NCBI RefSeq assembly: GCF_001411555.2
Contig: NW_023361600.1
Span: 243,402-307,401, forward strand
Direction of reading: 5' to 3'
Origin: Juglans regia
Taxonomy: Eukaryota > Streptophyta > Magnoliopsida > Fagales > Juglandaceae
Length of the DNA: 64,000 nt
Shown here: positions 10,164 through 22,900 of the stretch, piece by piece
How the letters are laid out: every line of letters begins with the position of its first letter
How positions within the stretch are numbered: the first letter of the stretch is position 1
Position numbers and translations under genes: made by a program
Notes under the pieces: generated by a model
What the model saw: only the letters and a program-made list of their open reading frames with translations
What the model was told of the DNA's origin: nothing
The model's database searches: none

Positions 10164-13100
10164 TCATAAAGGCATAACACCTTGAGATAGGTTACAATAG
10201 TGTTGATCAATGAAAATGACATTCTCAATGAAAGGAGGTACACTATTCCACCAAATAAGCATATCTTCAATAGACTAAGCATGTCTTGCAAGTCGATGGG
10301 CAGCCTCATTTGTGAATCTACTGCAATGTTGAAAGCCACAATGAGGAAAAGTTTGCATTAATCCTTTTACCTCTGCTACCACAGATCATATAACTGCATT
10401 TGACTCAAATGATCTATTAACGTCTTCAACTTGGAACAAACAGTCACTTTCAATTATCAGCTTTGGTATACCCAAGCTCATGCACAATTGAAGGCCTCTC
10501 AATAAAGCCACAGCTTCAACTTGTTCTGGTTCCAGAGAAACAGATTCCACTCTACTACATGCCATAAGAATTTCACCCATATGGTTCCTGAAAATTGCGC
10601 CCATACCAGCTTTTTTTAAATAAAAAAAGAGAGCCCCATCAATGTTTAGCTTAAGAGAGTCTTCTGGAGGGGGTGACCATCTGTACACCATGTTTTTAGA
10701 AATATGGTTCCCCAACTGCTGTCTAACCACAATACTATGCAATTTCTTTGTAAAAGCAAATCCAATAACCTGCTGAGGTGGTAAAGCAATCTGTTCATGA
10801 ACCATTTTGTTCCTTCTGAACCAAAAAGCCCAAACCATCAAGAAGAAATCCGACTGATCCTCAGAATTGCCCTTGAATAAAATATCCATTGCACCAGTGA
10901 GAAAAGAGCTGATTTGGTCACCATTTTGGAAAACAGCAAACCTACTCCTTAAAAAACCATAGGTGGAAGGGCATAATATCAGCACATGCCTCAAATCCTC
11001 TAATGGATGTTGACAAAAGCAACATTTTCCTTCAATGTCCAGTTTTCTTTTGATTAGGTTTGCCTTTGTTGATAAACAATCCTTACACGCCCTCCATGCA
11101 AAAACCTTAACTTTATGAGGAACTTGTAACTTCCATAGAGCAGTCCAGAATTTTTTCATCACAGCCCCATTAGAGGATTCCCCATGTTCTGATTGCAAGA
11201 TAGTTTTAAAGAAACTGTAAGCACTTTTGACAGAAAAAGAACCTGACTTCTCATGTTCCCACAGCCAATGATCAGCAGCACCAGTATGACTTGGATGCAA
11301 TCTAAGTATAGCCTCCACCATGTTTGGATTGAAAAGAGCTCTAACATTGGCAATATCCCACCATTTAGTACTTTGATCAATAAGAGAGAACACTTTATTG
11401 TCCAGCTGGCTACTATGTTCAGTACTCTGTTCATATCCCAGTGCTTGTCTCAAATTTCTAAATCCAGGTAGCCAAACATCATTCAAAATATGGATTAAAC
11501 TTCCATTTCCCACATTCCATCTGCCACCTTGCACTAGCAGCCTCTTTGCTTCCCAAATACCCCTCCAAGCATAGGAAGGATTTCCTCCAAGAGAAGCTGT
11601 CAACAGATTCCCATCAGAAAAATATCGAGCTGCATACATTTTATGGAATAAACTATCCTGATTTTGCAATAATCTCCAAGCTTGTTTTGCCAACAAAGCC
11701 ATATTGAAAACCTCAAGCTCTTTGAACCCCATGCCTCCCACAAATTTCGAATTGCACATCTTCTTCCAGCTTAGCCAATGGATCTTTCTCTCCTCCTACT
11801 TCTGACCCCACCAATACCTTGCCATCATACTCTCAATATTAGAGCAAAGCCTTGGTGGAAGCTTAAAACAACTCATGGCATAAGATGGAATTGCCATAGC
11901 TATTGCTTTAAGGAGGATCTCCTTACCCCCTTGAGAGAACATATTCCCCTTCCAACCTTGCAACTTGAGCCAAACTTTGTGCTTAATGCCTGCAAATGCC
12001 CTCGATTTGGACCTGCCCACCATAGTTGGTAGCCCAAGGTACTTGTCATAGTGTTGCAATTGAGTTGAGCACCACAAATTCATAATAGCATGCCTGTTGT
12101 GCTGATTCACATTAGCACTAAAAACCATTGTTGTTTTCCTCTCTATTCAACTGCTGACCTGAGGCAACTTCATATTGCTCTAAAAGAGTTTGCAACCTTA
12201 CATTTGTTTCCACATCAGCATTACAGAAAATCAAGCTATCATCTGCAAAAAGCAGATGATTCAGTTTAGGAGCTCCACGACAAATCTGTAATCCAGTAAC
12301 AGCATTAGTTCTTTCAGCCTCTCTCAAAAGGCTAATCAAACCTTCAGTACACAAGAGGAATAGATAAGGAGAAATAGGATCTCCTTGCCTCAACCCTCTA
12401 GAAGGAACAATAAGACCAGTAGGAGAGCCATTAATCAGGATTGAAAAAGTAGGAGTCCTCACACACATCATCACAAGCTGAATTAACTTCTCATGGAATC
12501 CCAATTTGCTCATAACAGATTCAATAAAACTCCATTCGACTCTATCATAAGCTTTGCTCATATCAAGCTTGATAGACATAAAACCTTTCTTTCCTTTCTT
12601 CTTTCTCTTCAAATAGTCTAAAACTTCATAGGCCACTAGTACATTATCCGTGATGAGTCTGCCAAGTATGAAAGAGGATTGAGTATCTGAGATGATCACA
12701 GGTAACACTTGCTTGATTCTATTAGCAATGACCTTAGAAATTAGTTTATATGTAACATTACATAAACTAATTGGTCTAAGGTCATTTACTGTTTGAGGAC
12801 TCTTCTTCTTAGGGACCAGAGTGATGAAAGTGTGATTGAGAGCTTGAGGCATTTCTCCATGATTCAAAACTTGTAGAACAGCATTTGTAATGGATGTACC
12901 AATGTCAGGCCAAAATTTCAGGAAAAAGAGAGGTGGCATACCATCAGGCCCTGGTGCTTTGTTGGGATGCATCTCTTTCAATGCTTGAAGAACTTCACCA
13001 GCTGTGAAGGGTTTAATAAGTTCGACATTCATCTCATTTGAGACCTTCCTCTCCATTTTATCAAGAATCACTTCCTGATCTCTAGATCCTGCAGAAGTAA

Positions 13101-14303
13101 ACAAGGAAGAAAAGTGATTAACAATTAGTCTGTCACAATGTTCTCCCTCCTGCCAACAGCCACTGGCATCCATTAGTTTTGATAAGCCATTCTTTCTCTT
13201 TCTTTGAGATGCTTTAGCATGGAAAAACTTAGTATTCTGATCCCCTTCTGCTAACCATAGAGCTCTTGATCTCTGTTTCCACATTATCTCCTCCCTCTCC
13301 ATCCATTTCTGAACTTCAACTAAAGCTTCATCAATCTCCTTTGTATTTAATGCTGTTGGATCCTTACTTTGTTCCATGAAGAGTTTGTGCTTTGCTTCTT
13401 TCAGCTTGACCTGGACCTTACCAAACTTTGATTTGTTCCACCTTTGTAACTTACTGCTACAACTATAAATACAGTCCATAACACCTTGCATTCCATTTGA
13501 GGAAACTGCAGCAAGCCACTCCTGCTGTATAATTCTTGAACATTCAATTTCACTAATCCACATTGCCTCAAACCTAAAAGGCTTAGCACCCCCTCGTCTT
13601 GACTGGGGGCCCTCCAGCTCAATCCATAGTGGGAGATGATCAGAATAAGAGAGAGAACCATGAGTGACTGAGGCTCTAGTGAACAGATTACACCAAGATA
13701 CATTTCCAAGGAATCTATCCAGTCTCTCATAAACACAAGCCATATCTTGTCTACCATTGCACCAAGTATATTGTGGACCACAGAAACCAAGGTCCCTTAA
13801 CTCACAATCTAAAATCGTTTGTTGGAAATCAACCATTTGCTGTTGTGGTCGATCTCTTCCCCCCCATTTTTCCTGTACTGATAAAATTTCATTGAAGTCT
13901 CCAAATACAAGCCAAGCCTCCTCAGGATACCTCCTCAAACTTCTTAGTAGATTCCAAGTTTCCATCCGTCTTGCAGTATCAGGTTGACCATATGGACCTG
14001 TCATGTACCAGGTTCGTGTCATGTAAGTTACCATAGCATCAATATGTGATGCTGAATAACTCAAAATGGATAGAGGCACATCTTGCTTCCATAATAAGCA
14101 AGGCCCCCACTTCTACCAGCCGCGTCAACAGTTAAGCAGCAATTAAACTTAAATCTAACTCTATAGAATTCCATTTTTGCAGCATTCAGTTTTGTTTCTT
14201 GCAAAAACAAAACATCGGGATCTTCTCTTCTGAGTAAATCAGCAAGAGTACGAATACCACGAGGGTTCCCAAGCCCTCGTGTATTCCAACTAAGGATCTT
14301 CAT
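10164..14303 (-). pseudogene. LINE ORF2: endonuclease, reverse transcriptase and RNase H, broken
   Basis: ORF2 would nick target DNA and copy LINE RNA at the nick. Domains in order are: APE-type endonuclease (start MKILSWNTRGLG, QETKL, FGDFNEIL, SYSDHLPLW); reverse transcriptase (SKAYDRVEW, RGLRQGDPISPYLF, active site LLFADDSL); zf-RVT (VPHKVKVFAWRACKDCL with a C..C...H...C pattern); and a plant-type RNase H (LNIDGALFF, NEAAHRLARHA). It is damaged by one-base frameshifts near 14093 and 12130, a TAG at 11796-11798, a TGA at 10386-10388 and a TAG at 10275-10277. The natural stop is TCA on the plus strand at 10164-10166. The catalytic residues I can see are kept. The start ATG overlaps the end of ORF1 by about 14 bases. 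Confidence 0.9.
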
Positions 14304-15553
14304 TGAGCTCGGTGGGGCTGTGTTCTAGCCACCACCGCATCCTGGAAATGTTAGCCTTCACTGTTGAAATGTCACAAATACCCTTCTGTCGAGATGCAAC
14401 TGCATGGCCCTTAACTTTCGCAGCAGTTACAAATTTCAACTTTTGTTGACTTTGCTCTGTTGCCATGCAACTCTCCATTACACCCTCATCAGTTACTAGT
14501 TTCATCTTATCGTGACTTTGATCAGTTGCCAAACTACTCGCCACCTTATCCGCATCAGTTACAGAACCCACCCTGTGAATATCTAGTAACGGAACCTGAC
14601 AATTATCACCAGCTTGGCCGTTATCCAAACTTTCCTCCACAATATCCGCCGCTCCCACGTTATCCTCGGAAGCAGTTACATTTCGATCACTCGAAGATTC
14701 TCCGGTAGACTGGTCTGGCCCATGTTTCATCGGAGAACTACTACCATCATGGTTTCTCTGCCTCCTGGTGTACAGGTCCTCTATATTCGCCAAAGTTCCC
14801 TGCACGCAACCAGGGACCATATGGAAACTCAGAGACTGAAAACTTGTCCATCAATGGCCTCCACTGATTACACTCCTTATGATTATGACCAAGCGTACCA
14901 CATATGTAGCAAAAATTTGGAAGTCGTTCATAAGAGAACCGAACCCAGAAGGGATTTGAAGATCCCACACAAACCTTCTTACCACGTAACAAGGGCTTAG
15001 TAACATCCAACTTTACCCTAATACGTAGGTACTCCCCCCAGGCCTGTGCATCCTTCTCCAAATCGACCTCCACCACACTACCAACTTCCTTCCTTTCTAT
15101 GTGTCCCATCTTCCAGTTCCTAGCCATAATCGAGAGATCATGGATACGAACCCAGAAGAGCGCCTCAGGGAAAGTAACCTGATGTACCTGCTACAACCCA
15201 TCCACCTCATTTGTGAGAACCAAGTGCTTATCAAAAGCCCAAGGTCCCTCTCTGAAAACGGGTTCTTTATCCCATGGATCCTCAAATTTAGCAATAAATA
15301 GATTAGCACTAACATCTCGAAGGGAGATAGACTTACCAGGGTGCCATAGACGCTTCATAGTACTCTTAAACGCCTCCTTATTAAACTGTTTATCAGTGAA
15401 CAGTTTAAACAACAGACATTTTTCACTTCTACCTAGCACACCATCCAGAGACTCTTCATCCACTACCACGACTTCCTCTTCCTGATCAGTTAGGGATAGT
15501 TTTCCACACATCTTCTCAAGATCTTCCTCCATAGTTTCCACACACACTACCAC
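14290..15553 (-). pseudogene. LINE ORF1: DUF4283/zinc-knuckle RNA-binding protein, broken
   Basis: ORF1 of plant L1 elements binds the element RNA. The N-terminal part has the DUF4283 pattern (TDKQFNKEAFKSTMKRLW, EGPWAFDKHLVL). A CCHC knuckle follows (CYICGTLGHNHKEC, about 14870-14910). The C-terminal third is low-complexity and polar. One in-frame TAG lies at 15191-15193 within 'EVDGL-stop-QVHQVTF', and there is one frameshift between about 14750 and 14810. The frame ends at 14290, just inside the ORF2 start. A T/A homopolymer (about 15562-15581) sits in the 5' untranslated part. Confidence 0.85.
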
Positions 15554-15660
15554 ACAAATAGGTAAAAAAAAAAAAAAAAAAGTTAGTCCTACACAGGGCA
15601 GGTAGGAAGCCTCTACTCAGAGAGCCCTCGAGAGGAAAAAGAAATCCGTGCAAAAGCAAT

Positions 15661-15770
15661 ATTGCCGATTTTAAACAAGCAATATTGATATATAGAAGGG
15701 AAAAATCTCTCGCTTTATGTGGCTGCATGCGCTCACGCCCTATCAAGTATTCTACATGATTAAAGCCAAA
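15661..15770 (+). repeat. TNL upstream block 1, right half
   Basis: This continues block 1 after the LINE. It matches 30559-30665 ('aaacaagcaatattgatata' region and 'ctcacgccctatcaagta'), and the first 13 bases are the LINE target duplication. From 15770 to 15980 I see nothing recognisable. Confidence 0.7.
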
Positions 15771-15982
15771 GTTTTTGTATTCTCATGCCTATCATTTTTA
15801 TATGACAAACTTTTGCCTTTGTTTATCTAAGATTTAAGTACTTCACCTTCTTTATTATGTGCAATCACTGCCTTCGTTATCAGAAAAATAAAAATTCTAG
15901 TAGTTCGCTTATGATTATGTTGTGAATTGGCAATGGAAGCTATTTTCTCTCTCAGAATATTTTAACTTTATATTAAAAATAA

Positions 15983-16109
15983 CACTACAACAAAATTACT
16001 TATTTCTAGTCAGTTATTTAATTTTTCTTGCAAAAAATGAATTTGTTTTTTTGCAAATAGTCATTCTTATCGTAAGTAATCCATCACAAACCCTATTTTT
16101 CTTGTAGTG
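15983..16109. mobile_element. Small CACTA-type MITE
   Basis: The left end is cactacaacaaaattac and the right end is ttcttgtagtg, an inverted repeat of the CACTACAA type used by CACTA/EnSpm elements. The length is about 127 bp and it has no coding capacity. The 3-bp flanks (taa and tat) match only partly. Confidence 0.65.
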
Positions 16110-16293
16110 TATAATATTAAAAAATTATAATCTAACAATATTTTGATTTTATAATATTTGAATTCAAGTTTTTTTTTATCTCTTTTCTCAAAATTGTATA
16201 AAACATCGATCTTCGATCACTCAAATCATTTTACTATTATTTACAAATTTCTCATCTCATTTCAATATCTCATCTTAACATCCAAATGAAGCC
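16110..16293. mobile_element. Degenerate 'gatgag'-type MITE
   Basis: The right end reads 'tctcatctcatttcaatatc' and then 'atccaaatgaag', matching the right ends of the other copies of this family (for example near 21180 and 51280). It is AT-rich and noncoding. Confidence 0.4.
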
Positions 16294-16319
16294 TTAATAA
16301 TCTGGTACTTAACACTACT

Positions 16320-17140
16320 GTTGTCATTAGGGCTGTTATTAACATCTATCTATCTATATTCTACTTATGACAATTATAATTTTTAAAATGTTTACATTGT
16401 TTGGTTTTGGTTCGACAGCTCAAGTGTTGCTAAGAGGGAAAATGGTAAAGTATGAATCAAAGAGCTTAGATTTCTCTAATAAAAAAAGATAAATATTCTA
16501 TCAATTCAAGTCTCGTCAATATTAATTGGTCTATAAATTTAGAGGTACGAAGTAACAATTATAGAAGAAATCAGTGGTACTGTATCTATTGAATTGAATT
16601 TTAGATTCTCACTACGTCATGATTACTAGAAACTTGTTGCAATAAACTCCCGTGTAGAGGAAATGATGAACTTATTGGCTATGGAATCGAACGATGTTCG
16701 CTTTGTAGGAATTGATCATGGGATGGGTGGCGCTGGTAAGACAACGCTGGCCGAAATAATTTATGATCGAGCTTCTTATCAGTTTGTAGGAAGCAGTATT
16801 ATTTATTGTATTAGAGAAGAATCTAAAGCTAGTAGTCTAGCTTCTTTACAAAAACTTCTTTCTACGATCATGCAAGAAGAAATACATATATGGGATCATC
16901 GCGAGGGAATCAAGGTGAATTAGGTGATCATGAGGAGCATGCTGCGTATATAATAAAAAGGATTTTATCGTCCTTGATGATGTAGATGGTTGAAAAGAAC
17001 TAATGGCATTATCAGGGAGCTGTCCTGATTGGTTTGGTCTAGGGACTAGGGTGAATATATATCATAACTTGCAGAGATAGTCATTTGTTGAGAACAAATG
17101 AAGTGAATGATATTTATAAGGTTATATCATTCACTTCTTC
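16320..17140 (+). pseudogene. TNL fragment: intron 1 plus start of NBS domain
   Basis: Bases 16330-16560 match intron 1 of the TNL at 22901-26530, including the 'gacagctc' and 'gagggaaaat' segments. From about 16560 the sequence matches the start of exon 2. The P-loop is present but altered by two extra residues (VGIDHGMGGAGKTT against VGIHGMGGVGKTT), followed by IIYDRASYQF and a shortened RNBS-A region. The open part runs 16663-16920 and ends in TAG. Downstream homology continues with several stops and frameshifts to about 17130. No TIR exon lies upstream and no LRR downstream. It is a clear relic of a tandem TNL duplicate. Confidence 0.85.
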
Positions 17141-18393
17141 TAGAAAATGTAGCCAAGTCAATCAATAGTTTTACCAAATTAATTTAATTTTTGACATTAG
17201 GGTTGAACAAAAATTTAAAAATTCGATTCTGTTTCCGACTACGCACAGACTCCGAAGTTTTTTTAAAATAAAAAAGTCGGATGTGACGATATACCAACTC
17301 TAACTCTAATATTATACATATTTTATAAAAATATATATATATTTTTTATATAACTATAACTTATATAGTTAATTAAATTCAATAATATACAAGTATGAAC
17401 AAATTATTATAAAATAATATGTTTATACTATAATATAAATAGACTAAATTCACTAATAATTTTTTAGTATATGTAAACACCATACTATTAACTATTACTA
17501 CCATGTAACACTAATGTATAATAACATATAATACTAATTATATAATAATTAATGTATAATAACATTTAATATTAATGTATTATGTATAAACACAAATATA
17601 TAAATTTATAATAACATGTAATACTAATATATAATATATAATCAATATATTTGCACAAATTGTGGGACATGGCTGGCTAGATTTTGATAAGTTTCTCAAA
17701 TATCACGTCATGTTTGTTGATTTTGGAAAATCTGAACATCTGTTTGCACAAATTGTGGGAAGTGGTCTGGGTGTCGGTGAGGGAAGAGAAATGGCTTGGG
17801 CGTTCGTGGGGTTGGAAGAGAAAGGGTTTGGGCATCCTATGTTTTGCGGTTCAAGAGAAGTCCTCTAAGAGGTCTACGTTTTGGGCATCGTCGGAATCGC
17901 CGATTAGAAGATTTTGCCTTCCTATTGATATTGCTTTTCAACGAAAGTATAACTCTTATATTAATATATATAGCATAAAACAAAAATATAACAAAAACCA
18001 AAAATTGAAACAAAATATATATTTCGTCGTAGTCTTGAAATAAGTAGGTGAAAAGACTATTTGTAACATAATCCCAGATCGAGTATGCATAATGTGATCT
18101 TATCATCTTATCATAAACTGCATACTAGTAGATTATTTTCTATAAGAACTAATTTTTAATAACATGGCATATATAGATCATAGATAGGACAAATTTTGTA
18201 AAAAAAAATTATTAAGTATTCTGAAATATACATGATATGGTATTCTTGCTCTGTCACAACATCATTTCAATAAGTAATGAGGGAAGCTGCCATCCTCTCT
18301 ATATCAAGATAATGGCTGGCTCCATTTTATCAATTAGAATGTGCAGCTGAAATGGCGTGATTATCCCCATGATTTCCTTGGAACATAGACACA

Positions 18394-18396
<3 letters not shown>
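17141..18396. other. Noncoding AT-rich stretch
   Basis: At 17145-17200 there is a copy of the 'gtca(g)tcaac/tagttttacc' motif found just upstream of the TNL (21740-21785, 22695-22735). From 17280 to 17660 the sequence is extremely AT-rich, with loosely repeated 'aatgtataataacat' units. At 17649 and 17741 the phrase 'tttgcacaaattgtggga' occurs twice about 92 bp apart. Overlapping short frames at 17662-18043 show no recognisable protein, so I do not call a gene. Confidence 0.5.

Positions 18397-18449
<53 letters not shown>
18397..18449. repeat. (TA)n microsatellite
   Basis: An uninterrupted TA dinucleotide run of about 52 bases. Confidence 0.95.
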
Positions 18450-18450
<1 letters not shown>

Positions 18451-18789
18451 GAATAATGTTACTATACCTCCTCTATTTGTACCTTCATTTTGACTGTCTA
18501 TATATTAATTTTTTTTTTTCGAAAGTGACTATTACTATATTAATATTTTTTTATTTTTTTAAAAATGTTTAAACATGTTTTAAAATTATTTGAAATAAAG
18601 AGCAAATAAAAAAAAGTACAATTTGCACTTAGGGTGCGGCACTATGTGGACAAATTGAGAAAGGCATAGTAACACTACTCATATATTAATATTCTGTTAG
18701 ATTGATAGACGTGTATGATAATAATTATTTAAGAAACTTTAAAAAAATACTTAGAAAAAAAACACTCAAATGACTTTATGTTAACTTGA
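18450..18789. other. Noncoding spacer
   Basis: AT-rich, with A/T homopolymers and no gene or recognisable repeat. Confidence 0.5.
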
Positions 18790-21190
18790 AGGCTCGGTTT
18801 GGATATAGAAGTACTCTTAGTGGTGCCCCCGACCTCCATGTAAGGAAACACGAGAATCGAAGTGCTAGAATGATGACAACACGGTCACACATCCCAATAA
18901 TAGTGCCAAGTGTGTGTACATGCAACAATGTACAATAAAAACATAGCGGATAATTTAATCAACTAAGTACCAAAGTTTAAACACAATTTAAACAATCTAT
19001 AAAAAGGTTAAAAAAATTATACAGTCATCCAAAATAATTATTTATAAGTCTCAATAAAATGAGTGATACCAAATCACTCCTCGGGTGGAGCCGAATCCTC
19101 AGGCTCACCCTCATCTTTATCTGCATCAAAATCTGCGTTATCACAAAACGGTACCGCAGGTAAGTATAACCCAAACAACCTTCAGGAATAAAAATGCATT
19201 AATGTAACCAACAAGCATCCACATGATGAAATATACTTTATTCTCAAAATATCATTTTCTCCGAAAATGAGTATTTTTCAACACACACCAAAATCTCATT
19301 TGCCCCAAAATATCCGTAAAACATTTTCCCAGAAAATGATTCACATAAAATCTTTTTATTCAACACACGTTATTTTCTCAGAAAATAGTCCATTAATCCA
19401 TTATTACCATATGCATCATAATATCCCCTAGGGACCATCCGCACGTCCTGACTTCGTAATGATGCCCAGTTCCGCGCCCAGCGCGTTCGTGGCCAAGCAC
19501 CCACTACGTAACAAGCGATGCCCAGTTCCACGCCCAGTGCGTTCATGGCCAAGCATCCTCTAGCCCCCGCCAGCTAAGGGGCTACGGAGTCGGCACGAGA
19601 CCATCTCGTCCGATCCCTTTGTCATCCAGCCACAATCCAGGGGATGTCACTCAGTATATTCCGTTTCCGAGTGACCAGAGGAGCTCTACCGAGATAATGC
19701 CCTATCTCGGCTTGGGGTTGTAATACACACGCACCCAAAAATCTTTTCACATGAAAACCTAGTTTTCAATAAACACATGAACATGAATGCAGTACATGAA
19801 AACCTAGTTTTCTTTACAAACATAATCATGCGTGTAATTATGCAATGTACATGTACTACACAAAACCCAACCAACAATTCAACACAGCCCAAATAACACA
19901 AACAAACTTCTTCCACTAATCCATCCGACCCCCATACTCCTCGGACTTAGTCTGGCAAAATCAACCAGATCACAATGAAATGAGTTACTGCAAAAATATA
20001 TTTAAATCACGACAGTTCTTTAGAAAAATACTTACAGCGCTATATAATAATTTTCGGAGAATCACGGAAGTGCAAGAAGCGGCAGCTCAGCAACGTAACA
20101 GTGCAAAATGCACTGTGGCCGTGAGTCTCAAAAATTCACTTTTAAACGGGGACAAACGAAGATCCGAGATTGATAGGGTTGGGCTTAGGGATGTCGGTGA
20201 AGCTAGTGGTGGTGGTGATTGGCCGTGGGTGGCGGCGCAAAGAGTGGTTGAAGACCAAAAATACCCAAATCGAAAATGAGGTTGGATGTGCTTCACCGGT
20301 GACGGATCGAAGCTGAGGTTGGGTCTATTGGGTTGCTAGGAGGTCGAGGATGATGTGGTGGCCGGTGGTGGTGCGACGGCGGTGCGCAAGCACAAGAGGT
20401 GCCACTGCTTGGTGTTGCGCGTGGGGGTTATCGGCAGCGAGTTAGGGGCTGAGATCAGAGGGTGGTCATTGCCGGCCGGTGGGAGAGGCAGTAGGCTGGG
20501 CGGTGGCATGCACGGTGGCGTGCGGCGGTGGCTAGGAGGAGAAGAAGAAGCGCGCGAGAGAGAGGGGGAGGGGTAACGTCCCGCGGAGAAGCAGAGGAAG
20601 AGAAAGAAAAGAAAGAAAAAAGAGAAAGAAGAAAAGAAAAAGGAGAGGAAATAAAATTGAAGGAAATAAATGAGATCCAATCCTTACATTTTGGGTCACA
20701 AAAATGATTAAACGAAAACGATTTCAAAACAACAAATTAAATAAAATAATTTATACGTAATGATAAAGTGAAATTAAAATAATTAAATCCAACAATAAAT
20801 TAATTAAATATGAAAAACAATTTAAATACATAACAATAATTAATATTAAGAAAGTACTTCAAAATAATTTTCACAAAATTTAAAATCATAGAAATAAACT
20901 CACTAAAAATCCAACAATTTTAAAATAAGAGAATAAATTTTTGAATTAATAAAAATAATTTTTTAGTAAAATTATACTAAAATACGGGGTGTTACACTCT
21001 TATTTCATCTCATCTCATCATTATAATTTGTTAAAACTCTCATATAAAATATTATAAACAATTTAATTTTTTCAAATCTTAAAATAATAATAATATTAAA
21101 AATAATAGTTTATTCAATTCATCTAAAATTATCTCACCTTATCTCATCTCGTCTCATATCATGTCATCTCATTATCCAAACGAGTTTAAG
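18790..21190. mobile_element. 'gatgag'-type MITE split by a solo LTR
   Basis: The left fragment (18790-18819) starts with ctcggtttggata. The right fragment (20997-21190) carries the typical AT-rich body and ends in tatccaaacgag, the inverse of the start. The two halves join at ctctta, the target duplication of the solo LTR. A further 'ggctctatttggatatagac' follows immediately at 21190. Confidence 0.6.
18820..20996 (-). mobile_element. Solo LTR, minus strand
   Basis: On the minus strand it begins at 20996 with tgtaacaccccgtattt, like the LTRs of the 2261-9447 element. It shares their first half: AT-rich start, 'gacccaaaatgt', a pyrimidine-rich run and the P-rich GC block at 20090-20580. Its second half (18820-19950) is unlike theirs and contains a GC-rich pair of about 54-bp repeats (19460-19555, 'gatgcccagttcc' and 'gcccag(c/t)gcgttc(g/a)tgg'). 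The target duplication is ctctta at 18814-18819 and 20997-21002. There is no interior and no second LTR, so it is a product of LTR-LTR recombination. Confidence 0.8.
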
Positions 21191-21534
21191 GCTCTATTTG
21201 GATATAGACACGCTCGACGGGTCTATCAATGTACATGATTATTTGTGTTTTAGTTAAAAAATTTTAAAGTGGGTGGAAACCACCCTAGAAATTATGTACA
21301 TACACGCTTGTAACGGCTAGTTGATGCTACATCTATTATGAACTTTCCATCTCAGGTTGACCAGTACTATCACTACTTATAATTTTTATTTATTTATTTA
21401 ATTATTAACAAAATTTTATATTTTTTTAATTTTTTTTTAATAATTAAGAATGTTTAAAAATATTTAAAAAATAATAAAAAAAATTTTAAATACACTATAA
21501 AATAATAAAAATTGTAAATACATTATCTTTCTTT
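21191..21534. other. Noncoding spacer
   Basis: AT-rich, with poly-T and poly-A runs. No gene seen. Confidence 0.5.
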
Positions 21535-21845
21535 GCATGCATTATTAATGTTGATGAGTCATGACTACGAAAGGAGAAAGCTAACCAACGTACACGTCGA
21601 CTTTTGGGTAGACCGCACGCTATGTCGATGCATGATGTTTCAATTCTTATAGTTAATTTTAAGCAAGCAATGATAGAACTCTTGCTTTACGAGGCAAACT
21701 TTTTTGTATTCTTAATTAAATTAATTAATTAATTTACATTTTGTCCAAGTCAGTCAACAGCTTTACAAAATTAATTTACATTTTTGCCATCACGCTATTA
21801 AGTACTAGATCGGAGAATTTGCGCAGAACCTTCGTATGCCTTCCG
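21535..21845 (+). repeat. TNL upstream block 2 (orphan)
   Basis: This repeats the region directly upstream of the TNL gene. Shared landmarks are 'atgactacgaaaggag', 'gtcgact', 'ttaattaatttacattt', 'agtcaacagctttac' and 'ttgcgcagaaccttcgtatg'. No coding exon follows before block 3, so its gene has been lost. It may mark an unequal crossover boundary. Confidence 0.75.
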
Positions 21846-21997
21846 TGCAGATGGGTTAAAATAAAACGAAAGTTGATGCATGTTATAGAGTTATATATTT
21901 TTTTAAATTTTTCTTAAAATGTTAAAAAAAATAATTAAAAAATTAAATTTTCAAATACAGCACTATATAATAGTAAAAATATAGTAAAAGAGTAATA

Positions 21998-22195
21998 ATA
22001 CCTTAATTGGATTAAAAAATGAGATAAGATGGTTTTAGATGAAAGATTAAAATTAAAAATAATATTATTATAATATTAGTTTTTAATATTTTTATTATTT
22101 AAAAATTTAAAAAATTAAATTATTTATTATATTTTATATAAAAACTTTAAAATAAATTATAACATACGATAAACATTTTGCGAATCCAAATGGCC
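21998..22195. mobile_element. 'gatgag'-type MITE
   Basis: It starts in 'ttaattggat' followed by 'gagataagatgg' and ends 'gcgaatccaaatgg'. The body is AT-rich, with the 'aaaatattattataatatta' and 'attatttattatattttata' segments shared by the family. Confidence 0.5.
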
Positions 22196-22309
22196 TCCTG
22201 GACTATCATTATCCTCCTTTGGGTCAAGGAGAAGTGAAGTTACGTAGAATCTTGATATGCAAATAATTCATTGGCCGTATGCGTTTTAAATTTTTGTCTT
22301 TTTGCAAGC

Positions 22310-22800
22310 ATTATTAATAGTTGTATTATTATTGAGTAGTATTATTTATGTTGATGACTACGAAAGGAACGCTGACCAACGTCGACCTTTGACTATAAAT
22401 TATTCATTACGAATATTTCCTTCCACAATTTACGAGGCAGAGTTTTTTTTGTATTATTAGAATACGTTGGAATGTTAAAGTAAGTTGAATTGAATTGAAT
22501 TAAAATGATAAAATATTATTAAAATATTATTTTTTAATATTATTATTATTTTAAGATTTAAAAAAATTGAATTATTTATTATATTTTGTATTGAGATTTG
22601 AAAAAGTTATAATGATAAATTGAGATGAGTTGAAATGAATTTGAAATTTAAACTCACCCTTAATTAAATTAATTAATTAATTTACATTTTTGCCGAGTCA
22701 GCCAACAGCTTTATCAAACTAATTTACATTTTTGCCATAACCTTATTAAGTAAAAGATGAGAGAAGTTGCGCAGAACCTTCGTATGCCTTCCCATACAGA
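22310..22800 (+). promoter_or_regulatory. TNL upstream region, block 3 (feeds the TNL gene)
   Basis: This is the same duplicated block as 21535-21845, split by a MITE at 22458-22670. Its right edge is about 100 bp before the TNL start codon, so it probably includes the promoter. W-box-like TTGAC cores occur, for example in 'cgacctttgacta'. Four copies of this block exist in the window, and only this one still sits before a TIR exon. No obvious TATA box is assigned. Confidence 0.55.
22458..22670. mobile_element. 'gatgag'-type MITE inside the TNL upstream region
   Basis: It has the family's AT-rich body ('attattttttaatattatta', 'ttatattttgtattgag') and a 'gagatgagttgaaatgaatt' right part. It interrupts homology between blocks 2 and 3, so it inserted after or between the duplications. 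Confidence 0.55.
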
Positions 22801-22900
22801 TTACCTCATGATATCTTCAATGTTCTTCTCAATGTCTAAGCCCGCAAATTACCAATATTCCCTTCCACAATTAAGCTTCTAAATTTCTCGCATTGCATTC

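Larger units (their letters stand above)
10128..15660 (-). mobile_element. Near full-length L1-type LINE, minus strand
   Basis: The element is 5.5 kb and has ORF1 (DUF4283-like domain plus zinc knuckle) and ORF2 (endonuclease, reverse transcriptase, zf-RVT, RNase H). Its 3' tail is an A-rich ttttattttatttttt tract on the plus strand at 10128-10142. The target duplication is attgctgatttta at 10115-10127 and attgccgatttta at 15661-15673, with one mismatch. The paralogous segment near 30559-30571 has this target once with no element, which is an empty-site confirmation. Only a handful of stops and frameshifts break the two ORFs, so the copy is moderately young but not competent by itself. Confidence 0.9.

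Noticed and set aside
11796..12128. Independent small gene
   Set aside because: It continues LINE ORF2 between a frameshift near 12130 and a TAG at 11796. Same domain order and strand.
17662..18043. Overlapping frames of 60-119 residues as a small gene
   Set aside because: Three overlapping frames have no recognisable domain and no supporting splice or promoter signals. The surroundings are low-complexity.
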